Positions 34,207-42,254 of a stretch of DNA of 64,000 nt are shown here, piece after piece (positions within the stretch are counted from its first letter, which is position 1; every line of letters starts with the position of its first letter). Under the pieces are notes generated by a model. That model did not search any database, was not told the origin of the DNA, and saw only the letters and a list, made by a program, of their open reading frames with translations. The position numbers and the translations under genes were made by a program. The stretch comes from Mangrovihabitans endophyticus (GTDB lineage Bacteria; Actinomycetota; Actinomycetes; Mycobacteriales; Micromonosporaceae). The stretch covers positions 855,720 through 919,719 of the forward strand of contig NZ_BMMX01000001.1 in assembly GCF_014646155.1 (NCBI RefSeq), written 5' to 3'.

Positions 34207-34883
34207 CCGCGCCGGACCCGGTCACCGGCCGGCTGCGGCCCGGGCGCCGCCTGGAGCCCGCCGGTGTGGTGCTGCCCCCGATGTGGGGCAGCGTCGGCGA
34301 CACGGTGCTGTCCCTGATCGAGTGGGTGCACACGCATGTCCGCAAGGTCGAGGCGGATGCCGCCTGGCTGCGCACCCGCTATCTGCGCAGGTCGGTGCTG
34401 GAGATACTCGCCGAGGGGACGACCTTCTGCCTCGGCCCGTGCCCGGAACGGACACTTGTCGCCTCGGCCGCGCTGTCGCTGTACGGCGTGCGGCACCGCA
34501 TCGTCCTGCACGAGCGCCACGTCCACGGCACCGGGCCGCCCCTGGTCCACATGGCGATCGAGGTGGAGACCGAGTACGGCCTGCACCATGTGGACTTCAG
34601 CATGTGGGAGACCAAGTACTTCCGTGGCGAGTACCGCTTCCGGGCGGACATCGAGCGGACCATCGGCCTGACCCGCATCCAGTTGCCGGCGGCCCATCTG
34701 CTGCTCGGCGCGACCCCGGACGCGCTGGCCACGCTGGTCCCGCGGCGCGAGTCCGAACGCGACGCCAAGGTCGAGTGGTACCTCGGCGATCTCGGCCACA
34801 TCGATCCCCGACTGCTGGACGAGCACCTCATCTTCACCGACGCGGCGAGCCGTTACGAACGGCGTCACATCGCCCCGCGCTAG
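34203..34883 (+). CDS. Transglutaminase-fold-like protein, unknown function
   Basis: A 226-residue protein with no clear homologue that I recognise. A plausible papain/transglutaminase-like triad is visible: C76 or C80 at the start of a helix (CLGPCPERTLVASAALSLYG), H116 in a strand (LVHMAIEVE) and D131 (HHVDFS). Such folds include arylamine N-acetyltransferases and amide synthases that transfer acyl groups from thioesters. Its place directly after an aminosugar aminotransferase and before a glycosyltransferase fits acylation of an amino-sugar with the lipid, but this is inference. ATG 34203 overlaps the upstream stop; the upstream open frame is shadow. Confidence 0.6.
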   Translation: MTAPDPVTGRLRPGRRLEPAGVVLPPMWGSVGDTVLSLIEWVHTHVRKVEADAAWLRTRYLRRSVLEILAEGTTFCLGPCPERTLVASAALSLYGVRHRIVLHERHVHGTGPPLVHMAIEVETEYGLHHVDFSMWETKYFRGEYRFRADIERTIGLTRIQLPAAHLLLGATPDALATLVPRRESERDAKVEWYLGDLGHIDPRLLDEHLIFTDAASRYERRHIAPR

Positions 34884-34913
34884 CGGGCGCCGCCAGCCCT
34901 TCACGGAGGAATC

Positions 34914-36224
34914 GTGCACCTGATGGTCGTTGGAAAGTCCGCCTACAGCAGGGTGATCGGCACAACCGTCGTCCCGATCACCATCGCGGGACACACCGCC
35001 CAGTTCATGCGGCCGTTGCTGACCTACGCCCGGAGCCGCGCGATGACGGTGTCCTACGCCTATCCGCTGCACCCGGCCGGCTGCCTGATGAGCGACGCCG
35101 CCGACGAGTTGCCCGCAGGGGTGGCCGAGTTCCCGTTCACCGACGTGGAGGCCGCCAAGGCCCCGCTGCACATCGGATACCTGTCGGTGGAGGCGTCGAT
35201 CCGCCGGGCGATCGAGCGCAACGGCCGCATCGACTGGGTCTTCCTCCCGTACGCCTACCCACTCGCCCCGCTGCTGGTGTCGCTGCGCGCGGTCTACGGG
35301 TTCAAGCTGGCGCTGTTCCTGCGCGGCGGCGACGGATATCAGTGGCTGGATCCCGGCTGGAGCCACGCCGCCCAGGTCTTCGGCGGCGCGGAGCAGGCCC
35401 GCACGGCATGCGCGCTCTACCGCGAGTCCCTGATGGCCGCCGACTTCGTCGGGGTGGCCTCGGCCTGGCTGGGCTCGGTCGTGGACCGCCTCGGCGCGCG
35501 GTGGGACGCCGTCGTGGAGTCGCCCGCGGCGCAGTGGCTGGGGCCTGGCCCGGCTCCGTCGCGGGACAAGCGGGACATCAGCGCCGACCCGGGCGTGGCG
35601 GTCCGCGCCGGTGCGCTCGATCCGGGGCGCCGGTGGTTGCTCTCGGCCGGGCGCATACATCCCGACAAACACCTCGACCTCGCGGCGGACATCGTCGCGG
35701 AGGCGGGGCTGCCCGGCTGGCAACTGGTCCTCGCCGGTGCCGGCGGTGCAGCCGCCGACCTCGGCGACGGTGGCCTGCGCCGGCTGATCGAGCGGGGCGA
35801 GGCGTGCATCGCCGAGGTCCCGCCGCGCATCATCCATCGTCTGTACGAGGGCTGCGACGCGTACCTGCAGACCGCCTTGCCGTCGGCCACCTTTGTGGAC
35901 GCCCGCCCGTCGTCGGTGACCTCCGCGGCCTTCCACGGCAAACCGGTGGTGGTTCCGGTCGCCGAGGCGGGCGGCGTCACCGAGAGCCTCGCGCCGGAGA
36001 ACGTCGAAGCGTTCGGCTTCGACGCGCGCCGGCTGGACGCGAGCCGCCGCGCCGACCGGGCCGACCTGGTGCGCCGCGGCGCCGCGGCGGTGCGCCGGCT
36101 GGCCGACCCGGAGCTGCGTCACCGGTGCGGCGAGGCCAACGCCCGGCACGCGGCGAGTTCTTCGGTGGCGGCGGTATTCGACAAGCTGTGGGTCTGCCTC
36201 GGAACCGGCAAGGCGGTGTGGTGA
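34914..36224 (+). CDS. GT4-like glycosyltransferase
   Basis: A 436-residue GT-B glycosyltransferase. The N-domain carries LALFLRGGDGYQWLD, and the C-domain contains LLSAGRIHPDKHLDLAADI (donor phosphate region) and a loop with SVTSAAFHGKPVVVPVAEAGGVTES, corresponding to the E-x7-E donor site though less canonical. GTG 34914 follows GGAGG at good spacing, after a 30-bp gap, the only real gap in this stretch. It ends in a GTGA overlap with the UDP-glucose dehydrogenase. It probably attaches the sugar built by its neighbours to the lipid product. Confidence 0.8.
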   Translation: MHLMVVGKSAYSRVIGTTVVPITIAGHTAQFMRPLLTYARSRAMTVSYAYPLHPAGCLMSDAADELPAGVAEFPFTDVEAAKAPLHIGYLSVEASIRRAIERNGRIDWVFLPYAYPLAPLLVSLRAVYGFKLALFLRGGDGYQWLDPGWSHAAQVFGGAEQARTACALYRESLMAADFVGVASAWLGSVVDRLGARWDAVVESPAAQWLGPGPAPSRDKRDISADPGVAVRAGALDPGRRWLLSAGRIHPDKHLDLAADIVAEAGLPGWQLVLAGAGGAAADLGDGGLRRLIERGEACIAEVPPRIIHRLYEGCDAYLQTALPSATFVDARPSSVTSAAFHGKPVVVPVAEAGGVTESLAPENVEAFGFDARRLDASRRADRADLVRRGAAAVRRLADPELRHRCGEANARHAASSSVAAVFDKLWVCLGTGKAVW

Positions 36225-37528
36225 CCGTGCGGATCGTGGTGATCGGCGTCGGATACCTCGGCATCACGCACGCCGCGTGCATGGCCGAGCTCGGCCATGA
36301 GGTCCTGGGCGTGGATGTGGACGAGGCGAAGATCGAGCAACTGCGGGAGGGCACGGTGCCGTTGTACGAGCCGGGTCTGTCCCGCATGCTGCGGCGCCAC
36401 CTGGCGGAAGGCAGGCTGCGCTTCACGACCAGCTACGCGGACGCGGCGGAGTTCGGGGACGTGCACTTCCTGTGCGTCGGCACCCCGCAGCGGGACGGCT
36501 CGGACTCGGCCGACCTGAGTTTCGTCGAGGCGGCCGTGCACGCGCTGGCGGCCGAGCTGACCGGGCCGGCTCTGGTGGTGGGCAAGTGCACGGTCCCGGT
36601 GGGCACCGCGGCCCGGCTGGCGCGCACCGTCCGCCGCTCGGCCCCCGGTGCCGATCTGGCCTGGAACCCGGAGTTCCTGCGCGAAGGGCGCGCCGTCGAC
36701 GACACCCTCAAGCCCGACCGGCTGGTCTTCGGCGCCGAATCCCGCGCGGCGCTGGACCTGTTGCACGCGGTCTATTCCCTGCCCATCGCCGCCGGTACGC
36801 CCGTCATCAGCACCAACTTCGCCACCGCGGAACTGGTCAAGGCGGCGGCAAACGCGTTCCTGGCCACCAAGGTGTCCTTCATCAACGCCATGGCGGAGAT
36901 CTGCGAAGCCACCGGCGCGGACGTGGTCGAGCTGGCCCGCGCGCTGGGATATGACGGCCGGATCGGCCATCGTTACCTGCGGCCGGGGCTGGGTTTCGGC
37001 GGTGGTTGCCTGCCCAAGGACATCCGGGCGTTCCGCGCCAGGGCTCAGGAGCTGGGCGCGCATCGCACACTCGAATTCCTCCGCGAGGTCGACGCCATCA
37101 ACCTGCGCCGCCGGCACCGGCTGGTCCGGCTGGCCGCCGAGCAGTGCGGCGGTCTCGGCGGACGGCGGGTCGCGGTTCTCGGGGCGTCCTTCAAGCCCGA
37201 GTCCGACGATGTCCGCGACTCGCCCGCGCTCTATGTCGCCGCGGCGGTGCAGGGGGAGGGCGCCCAGGTGACGGTCTACGACCCGAAGGCCATCGCCAAC
37301 GCGCGCCGTCACTCGCCCGGACTGCGGTATGCGGGCTCGGCGCGGGCCGCAGCCGCGGGCGCGGATCTGGTGCTGCACCTGACCGAATGGAAGGAGTTCC
37401 AAGAGATCGACCCGGCGGAGCTGTCGCCGGTGGTGGGCATGCGGGCCATCGTGGACGGCCGGAACGCGCTCGATCCTCTTCGCTGGCGGGCCGCCGGATG
37501 GACCTACCGTGCTCTCGGGCGGCCCTGA
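36221..37528 (+). CDS. UDP-glucose 6-dehydrogenase
   Basis: A 435-residue UDP-glucose/GDP-mannose dehydrogenase. The NAD loop is IGVGYLGITHA near the N-terminus. The catalytic cysteine C263 lies in GFGGGCLPKDIRAF, with EFLREGRAV (about 149-157) and SFKPESDDVRDSP as other family signatures. It oxidises UDP-glucose twice to UDP-glucuronate. In this operon it would feed the epimerase and aminotransferase, giving an amino- or glucuronate-type sugar. GTG 36221 overlaps the glycosyltransferase stop. Substrate could also be another UDP-hexose. Confidence 0.9.
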   Translation: MTVRIVVIGVGYLGITHAACMAELGHEVLGVDVDEAKIEQLREGTVPLYEPGLSRMLRRHLAEGRLRFTTSYADAAEFGDVHFLCVGTPQRDGSDSADLSFVEAAVHALAAELTGPALVVGKCTVPVGTAARLARTVRRSAPGADLAWNPEFLREGRAVDDTLKPDRLVFGAESRAALDLLHAVYSLPIAAGTPVISTNFATAELVKAAANAFLATKVSFINAMAEICEATGADVVELARALGYDGRIGHRYLRPGLGFGGGCLPKDIRAFRARAQELGAHRTLEFLREVDAINLRRRHRLVRLAAEQCGGLGGRRVAVLGASFKPESDDVRDSPALYVAAAVQGEGAQVTVYDPKAIANARRHSPGLRYAGSARAAAAGADLVLHLTEWKEFQEIDPAELSPVVGMRAIVDGRNALDPLRWRAAGWTYRALGRP

Positions 37529-37529
37529 C

Positions 37530-38495
37530 ATGGCCACCGCCCCGGACATGGCCACCGGCGTGACGGTGGTCGATGTGACCTTGCGCGACGGCGGCAAGGT
37601 GCACGGGCATCGCTGGACGACGTCGCAGGCGGTCCGGCTGGTGCAGGCGTGTGCCGCGGCCGGTGTGGCCCTCGTCGAGGTGGGCTACTACCGGCCGGCG
37701 CGGCACCGCACGGACGGGGTGTACTTGCCCGCCGCCTCCTGCCCCGAGCCGTACCTCGACGCGTTGAGCGCGCAGGCCGGACGGACCGCTCTCACCGTCA
37801 TGGCGTCGCGCCGGGACGTGACCCCGGCGGATCTGGCGCCGCTGGCCCGCCACGGTGTGGGTGCGGTGGCCATGCCGGTACGCCCGGGGGAGGCAGCCGA
37901 GCTGCTCCCGTACCTGCGGGCCGCGGCGGACGCCGGGGTGCGCCTGACGCCGAAGGTCATGCGCGTGCGCCGGACACCGATCGACGATCTGCTGCGGGCC
38001 GCCGAGAAGCTGAGCGCGGCGGGGGTGTACGTCGTCGCCGACTCCTACGGCGCGCTGCTGCCGCGGGACGTCGCGGCGCTGTTCGCGCGGCTCGGTTCGG
38101 TCACGCCGGCCGCCCTCGGGCTGCACGCCCACGACGGTCAACGGCTCGCCTTGGCCAACACCCTGTCCGCGCTGGAGGCGGGCGTGACGGTGGTGGACGG
38201 CTCGCTGTGCGGGCTCGGCGTCGACGGCGGCAACCTGATGCTGGAGGCACTGGTCGGGCACCTGCGCCACCGTCTCGGCCGGACACTGCGGCTGACGCCG
38301 CTGGTCCGGGCGGCGCTGGAACTCGTCACCGGATGGCTGCCCGGCGATCCGCGGGCCGTGCTGACCGACCTGCTGCTCGGGCTGCTCGACCTCGACCCGG
38401 GCGGCGCGGACGTCGCCGGAACGGACCCCCTGGAGGCGCTGTGTGCCCTGGCCGATGCGCCGGCACCGCTCACGCGGCGTCAGCCGGCCGCCTGA
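37530..38495 (+). CDS. Orphan DmpG-like aldolase (HMG-CoA lyase-like family)
   Basis: A 321-residue TIM-barrel protein with VTLRDGGKVHGHRW at the start and a metal-binding HAHDGQRLALANTL. The end resembles 4-hydroxy-2-oxovalerate aldolases. These cleave or form pyruvate C-C bonds and normally act with an acylating aldehyde dehydrogenase (DmpF/BphJ), which is absent here. Start ATG 37530 is chosen, one base after the upstream stop; GTG 37509 and ATG 37548 are possible. Its end overlaps the convergent TetR gene by 16 bp. It may supply an oxo-acid branch for sugar or chain-starter chemistry. Confidence 0.75.
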   Translation: MATAPDMATGVTVVDVTLRDGGKVHGHRWTTSQAVRLVQACAAAGVALVEVGYYRPARHRTDGVYLPAASCPEPYLDALSAQAGRTALTVMASRRDVTPADLAPLARHGVGAVAMPVRPGEAAELLPYLRAAADAGVRLTPKVMRVRRTPIDDLLRAAEKLSAAGVYVVADSYGALLPRDVAALFARLGSVTPAALGLHAHDGQRLALANTLSALEAGVTVVDGSLCGLGVDGGNLMLEALVGHLRHRLGRTLRLTPLVRAALELVTGWLPGDPRAVLTDLLLGLLDLDPGGADVAGTDPLEALCALADAPAPLTRRQPAA

Positions 38496-39079
38496 TCCGA
38501 CGGCGGCGGTGTCACGCCGTCTAGCACCATCGCCACGACCTGCTCGACGACGGCCGGGGTGAGTTCCTCGTAGGTGAGCAGGAGCCGAACGTACAGCGGA
38601 CCGATCAGGGTCTGCATCAACAGTCCGTGGTCCGTGCCGGTGCGCAGTTCGCCGCGTTCCTGGGCGCGCGTCAGCACCTGCGCCGCGGGCAGGAACCGCT
38701 CGGCGCGGAACTTCTGCCGGGCCACGTCGTACTCCGGCAATCCCTGCCGCAGCGCCAGGTCCACCAGCAGCTTGCCGAGTGGCGTCGTGACGAAGGCGGT
38801 CACCTCGATGAGCAGCGCGACCAGGTCGGTGCGCAGGCTGCCGGTGTCCGGGGTGGCGAATTGCGCGTTCGTGCCGGCCAGCACGGCATCGACGGCGAGG
38901 TTCGCCCGGGTGCCCCACCGGCGGTAGATCGACGTCTCGTGCACACCCGAGCGGCGTGCCACCTCACCGACGGACATCTCGTCGAGGCCCCGGTCCAGCA
39001 GCACCGCGACGGTTGCCTCCAGGACCGCGGCCCGGACCAGGGCGCTGCGCCCGCCGGTACGCCGGCTCTTCCCGTTCAT
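38480..39079 (-). CDS. TetR-family repressor of the efflux gene
   Basis: A 199-residue TetR protein. The helix-turn-helix is MSVGEVARRSGVHETSIYRRW (first 20 residues of that span are typical). The C-terminal part resembles TetR_C_11/MftR types. It is divergent from a 14-helix efflux gene, with a CGCAAG/CTTGCG palindrome and a TACAGT-like -10 in the 123-bp gap. A role as repressor of that exporter, with the cluster product or intermediate as inducer, follows from the layout. Confidence 0.88.
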   Translation of the reverse strand: MNGKSRRTGGRSALVRAAVLEATVAVLLDRGLDEMSVGEVARRSGVHETSIYRRWGTRANLAVDAVLAGTNAQFATPDTGSLRTDLVALLIEVTAFVTTPLGKLLVDLALRQGLPEYDVARQKFRAERFLPAAQVLTRAQERGELRTGTDHGLLMQTLIGPLYVRLLLTYEELTPAVVEQVVAMVLDGVTPPPSDQAAG

Positions 39080-39143
39080 CCTCTGTACTCCTCGGTAGCC
39101 GGGTGCGGCCGTTGATGGCGTGCGCTCGCGTCGTTACAGTATT

Positions 39144-39159
39144 CGCAAGAGAACTTGCG
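39144..39159. promoter_or_regulatory. Palindromic operator in the TetR-efflux intergenic region
   Basis: CGCAAG-AGAA-CTTGCG is a perfect 6-bp inverted repeat, next to TACAGT at 39135-39140. It lies between divergent TetR and efflux genes, the expected place for a TetR operator. Confidence 0.65.
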
Positions 39160-39162
39160 TTA

Positions 39163-39202
39163 GCGAGCTGGGGGGCTCGCGAGCTGGGGGGGGGGGGGCT
39201 CG
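39163..39202 (+). repeat. Duplicated GCGAGCTG-Gn-CTC unit with a 13-G tract at the start codon
   Basis: Two tandem copies of GCGAGCT-Gn-CTC are visible: the first has 6 Gs (39170-39175), the second 13 Gs (39186-39198). The second copy ends four bases before the ATG of the efflux gene, so the G tract serves as ribosome-binding region. Its length could vary by slippage and alter expression, or reflect sequencing uncertainty. Confidence 0.7.
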
Positions 39203-40771
39203 ATGGTGGTGCTGGCGACAGAGACGGGAGCCGTGCGGCGCTGGGTGGCCTTCGGGTCTCTGTGCCTGGCGCTGTTCGTGGTCACCCTGGACAACACGGT
39301 GCTCAACGTCGTTCTCCCGACGCTGGTGCGTCGCCTGGGCGCCACGTCCAGCGAGCTGCAGTGGATCGTCGACGCCTACGTCCTGGTGTTCGCCGGCTTG
39401 CTGCTGACGGCCGGGGGCCTGGCCGACCGCGTCGGGCGCAAGCGGACCTATGCGGCGGGGATGCTCGTCTTCCTCGTCGGCTCGGGGTGGGCGGCATATG
39501 CCGGGTCGGTCGGCGTGCTGATCGCGGCGCGAGCGCTGATGGGTGCGGGCGCCGCCTTCATCAACCCGTCGACGCTCTCCCTGACCACGGCGATGTTCCC
39601 GGACCGGCGGGCACGACAGATGGCCTTCGGCATCTGGGCGGCCACCGCCGGGCTGGGCATCGCGCTGGGGCCGATCGTCAGCGGGGTGCTGCTCGCTCAC
39701 TTCTGGTGGGGCTCGGTGTTCCTGGTCAACGTCCCGATCGTGCTGATCAGCCTCGCGATCGGGCTGCCCCTGGTGCCGGACTCCAGGGACCCGGATCCGC
39801 GGCGGACCGACATCCCCGGCGTGGTGCTGTCGATCGTCGGCCTGAGCCTGCTGTTGTGGGCGATCATCGAGGCGCCCGGCCGAGGGTGGACCGCGCCGAT
39901 CGTCTGGCTGATCGGCGGGGCCGGTGTGGTGGTTCTGGCGGCCTTCGTCGCGGTGGAGGCCCGGTCGCGGCAGCCGATGCTCGATCTCCGGTTCTTCCGC
40001 TCGCCGCGATTCTCCTCCGGCATCAGCACGCTGGCGCTCGTGATGGCCGGCGGTGGCGGCGGCCTCTTCGTCGTCACCCAGTACCTGCAGTTCTACCTGG
40101 GGTACTCGCCGCTGCGGGCGGGGTTGGCGCTGCTCCCGGCGGCCTCCGGCATCGTGGTCGTGGCGCCCTTCGCGGGCCTGCTCAACCGCTGGGCGGGCGC
40201 CGGCGTCTCGCTGGTCGGCGGCCTGCTCGTGATGTCGGCCGGTCTCTGGCAGTTCGCCCACCTCTCCGCGAGCAGCGACTACACCGACGAACTGCCCTAT
40301 CTGATCATGCTGGGTGCCGGGATGGGGCTGGTGCTGCCCACCGCTACATCGTCCATCATGAACGCGTTGCCCTCCGGGCGCTCCGGCGTGGGATCCGCGA
40401 CGAACAGCACGTTCATGCAGGTCGGCACCGCATTGGGGGTGGCCGTGATCGGCAGTTTGCTGGCCGAGCGATATCAGGACAGGCTGGCGGACGCCGCGGC
40501 CGTCGCGGGCCTGCCCGCCGCCGTGCGCGAGGCGGCCCTCGGATCGGTCGGCGGCGCGCTCTCCGTCGCATCCCGGCTCGGCGCGGCCGGCTCGCCGCTG
40601 GCCGCGGCCGCCCGGAGCGCCTTCCTCAGCGGGCTCAACCTGGCCCTGATCGGAGCCGCGCTCGTGGTCGCCGCCGCGACGATCGTGGCGGCATCGCTGG
40701 CATGGGCCGGAAAAGCCGGCACGGACCGTTCCGAATCACCGAAGGAGACCGCACCAGCCGACGAAAAATGA
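39203..40771 (+). CDS. 14-TM MFS drug-efflux transporter (DHA2 family)
   Basis: A 522-residue EmrB/QacA-type H+ antiporter. VTLDNTVLNVVLPTL near residues 29-43 is the DHA2 motif D1, GLADRVGRKRTYAAGM the intracellular A motif, and GIALGPIVSGVL a motif C. ATG 39203 follows the poly-G tract. It faces the TetR gene and lies downstream of the lipid/sugar genes, so it is the likely exporter or self-resistance pump of this cluster. Confidence 0.9.
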   Translation: MVVLATETGAVRRWVAFGSLCLALFVVTLDNTVLNVVLPTLVRRLGATSSELQWIVDAYVLVFAGLLLTAGGLADRVGRKRTYAAGMLVFLVGSGWAAYAGSVGVLIAARALMGAGAAFINPSTLSLTTAMFPDRRARQMAFGIWAATAGLGIALGPIVSGVLLAHFWWGSVFLVNVPIVLISLAIGLPLVPDSRDPDPRRTDIPGVVLSIVGLSLLLWAIIEAPGRGWTAPIVWLIGGAGVVVLAAFVAVEARSRQPMLDLRFFRSPRFSSGISTLALVMAGGGGGLFVVTQYLQFYLGYSPLRAGLALLPAASGIVVVAPFAGLLNRWAGAGVSLVGGLLVMSAGLWQFAHLSASSDYTDELPYLIMLGAGMGLVLPTATSSIMNALPSGRSGVGSATNSTFMQVGTALGVAVIGSLLAERYQDRLADAAAVAGLPAAVREAALGSVGGALSVASRLGAAGSPLAAAARSAFLSGLNLALIGAALVVAAATIVAASLAWAGKAGTDRSESPKETAPADEK

Positions 40772-40804
40772 TCAGGTCGGCGGCGCCACGGCGATGCATC
40801 CGGC

Positions 40805-40820
40805 AATATCAATAGATATT
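40805..40820. promoter_or_regulatory. AT-rich palindrome upstream of the SARP gene
   Basis: AATATC-AATA-GATATT is a perfect 6-bp inverted repeat in a 248-bp intergenic stretch (40772-41019) that is unusually A+T-rich for this window. The stretch contains no gene that I can support; it probably holds the SARP promoter and a regulator site. Confidence 0.45.
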
Positions 40821-41019
40821 TTCACTCCCTGTGCGTGCAATTCTTGATCGCTGTCCGGGGCGCCTTGAGCTGCCCGCTCGATGCTGCCAATAAATGTGTG
40901 TCATCAATATTTAACGAACCGATTATGTCATGCGCGGCGTGCCGAGTATACGTTGGCCGAGATCATAGGAATCAGGGGCAGAGCGCGTCTTTGCAATGTT
41001 GCGGGGAACGGGGGATCAC

Positions 41020-41796
41020 ATGTCTCGTACGGAGGTCCGGCTCCTTGGCCCGGTGGTCGTCCGCATGGACGGCAGGTTCGTCAATCCTGGTTCGCCGAAG
41101 CAGCAACTGCTGCTCTCCGCCCTGCTCGCCGACCCGGGTCGGCCGGTGGGCACGTCGGAACTGATCCATCGCATCTGGGGGCAGGAGCCCCCGCCCACGG
41201 CGCGCAGCGCCCTGTACACCTACATCGCGCAACTGCGCCTGGCCCTGTCCGGGCGGGAACTGACCCTGGTCCGGCAGAGCAGCGGCTACCGGATCGTGGT
41301 GGATCCGGACCGCGTCGATCTGCATCGGTTCCACTCGCTGCTGGACGGGGCCCGGCATGCCACGTCGGAAGACGGGGCGCTGGACCTGCTGACGGCGGCG
41401 GCCGGCCTGCACCACGGCACCCCGTTCGAGGGCCTGCACAGTCCCTGGGTGGACGCCTTGCGGGCGACCATCGACGCGGAACGCCGGTGGATGACGATCC
41501 AGCGCAGCGAAATCCTCATGCGGTGCGGACGGCCCACCGAGGTGCTGCCCGAACTCGCCGAGGCGGTCGCCGCGGAGCCCCTGGACGAGTCACTCGCCGA
41601 GCACCTCATGGTGGCGCTGCATCTCTCCGGCCAGCGGGCCGCGGCGCTGCGGCACTACCACGTCGTGCGCAGCGCCTTGATCGACGAACTCGGCGTGGAT
41701 CCGGGCGTCTCCCTCCGGTACGTGTACCGCGACCTGTTGCGCGACGAGTATGCGAGCGCACTGGCCCGGTGGTGTGCCGCGCCGGCGCGGGGCTGA
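41020..41796 (+). CDS. SARP-family pathway activator
   Basis: A 258-residue Streptomyces antibiotic regulatory protein of stand-alone DnrI/RedD length. The N-terminal OmpR-like winged helix includes GSPKQQLLLSALLADPGRPV and RSALYTYIAQLRLAL. The rest is a BTAD domain (AEHLMVALHLSGQRAAALRHY). ATG 41020 with GGGGGA upstream is preferred to ATG 40996. SARPs bind direct repeats upstream of biosynthetic promoters; repeats of TTCTGCGAGCTTG lie just beyond the next gene at 42056-42114. It is the presumed activator of this cluster. Confidence 0.9.
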   Translation: MSRTEVRLLGPVVVRMDGRFVNPGSPKQQLLLSALLADPGRPVGTSELIHRIWGQEPPPTARSALYTYIAQLRLALSGRELTLVRQSSGYRIVVDPDRVDLHRFHSLLDGARHATSEDGALDLLTAAAGLHHGTPFEGLHSPWVDALRATIDAERRWMTIQRSEILMRCGRPTEVLPELAEAVAAEPLDESLAEHLMVALHLSGQRAAALRHYHVVRSALIDELGVDPGVSLRYVYRDLLRDEYASALARWCAAPARG

Positions 41797-41802
41797 CAGA
41801 GT

Positions 41803-42045
41803 TCACTCGGCGACGTACGTGCGATAGGCGTAGGCGAAGACCTGCAACGCCAGCCCGTCGTGCATGTGCATCTCCCCGGACGGAAGATAATGTTCGTAGC
41901 AATTGCCGCGGAACAGCTTGACGGTGGCCTGCGGGTCGCTGACGTAACGAATTTTCTCGGTCGCCTCCAAGATCTCGGCGGGGCCGCCGCGCAGGATCGC
42001 GTTGGGCGGCGGGGGCGGGACGGTCGACGCTTCGATGGATGCCAC
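41803..42045 (-). CDS. DUF5988-like small protein
   Basis: About 80 residues from GTG 42045, with GAAGGG upstream; a longer frame to 42267 is unlikely. The segments PNAILRGGPAEI, KLFRGNCYEHYLPSGE and YAYRTYVAE match the pattern I remember for DUF5988, a small protein family frequent next to SARP genes in actinomycete clusters. Function unknown. It is convergent with the SARP gene (6-bp gap) and is preceded by the direct-repeat array at 42056-42114. Confidence 0.6.
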   Translation of the reverse strand: MASIEASTVPPPPPNAILRGGPAEILEATEKIRYVSDPQATVKLFRGNCYEHYLPSGEMHMHDGLALQVFAYAYRTYVAE

Positions 42046-42055
42046 GTTTCTGCCC

Positions 42056-42114
42056 TTCTGCGAGCTTGTGAGCCTGGCGTTCTGCGAGCTTGAGCCTGGC
42101 GTTCTGCGACCTTG
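42056..42114. repeat. Three direct repeats of TTCTGCGAGCTTG (candidate SARP site)
   Basis: Copies begin at 42056, 42080 and 42102 (the third reads TTCTGCGACCTTG), spaced 24 and 22 bp, about two helical turns. Same-face direct repeats are the usual SARP target form. They lie between the DUF5988-like gene and the aldo/keto reductase promoter. Confidence 0.55.
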
Positions 42115-42182
42115 CGAGTCCGCTGTCACCATTCTCGCGATTCCCGTGTCGCAAGACCCTAATGCGAAACCAAAGGCCGCCG

Positions 42183-42225
42183 TCTCTTTGGCTTTTGCTG
42201 ATATCGGGCGGGGCACGATGGGGCC
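42183..42225 (+). promoter_or_regulatory. Cluster-specific bipartite promoter element, copy 2
   Basis: TCTCTTTGGCTTT (42183-42195), exactly 17 nt, GCACGATGGG (42213-42222), then GCC. This is identical in both blocks and in spacing to the element before the ACP gene. It ends 29 bp before the aldo/keto reductase start. Confidence 0.7.
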
Positions 42226-42254
42226 ACCGGCGCCCACGGCGGAAAGGGAGGGCG

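Noticed and set aside
37509..37529. GTG start for the aldolase overlapping the dehydrogenase gene
   Set aside because: The extra residues (MLSGGPD) are not family-like and the ATG at 37530 follows the upstream stop directly; it is left as an alternative only.
40835..41164. Small plus-strand frame before and into the SARP gene
   Set aside because: It overlaps the SARP winged-helix coding region in another frame and has no family resemblance or good ribosome site.
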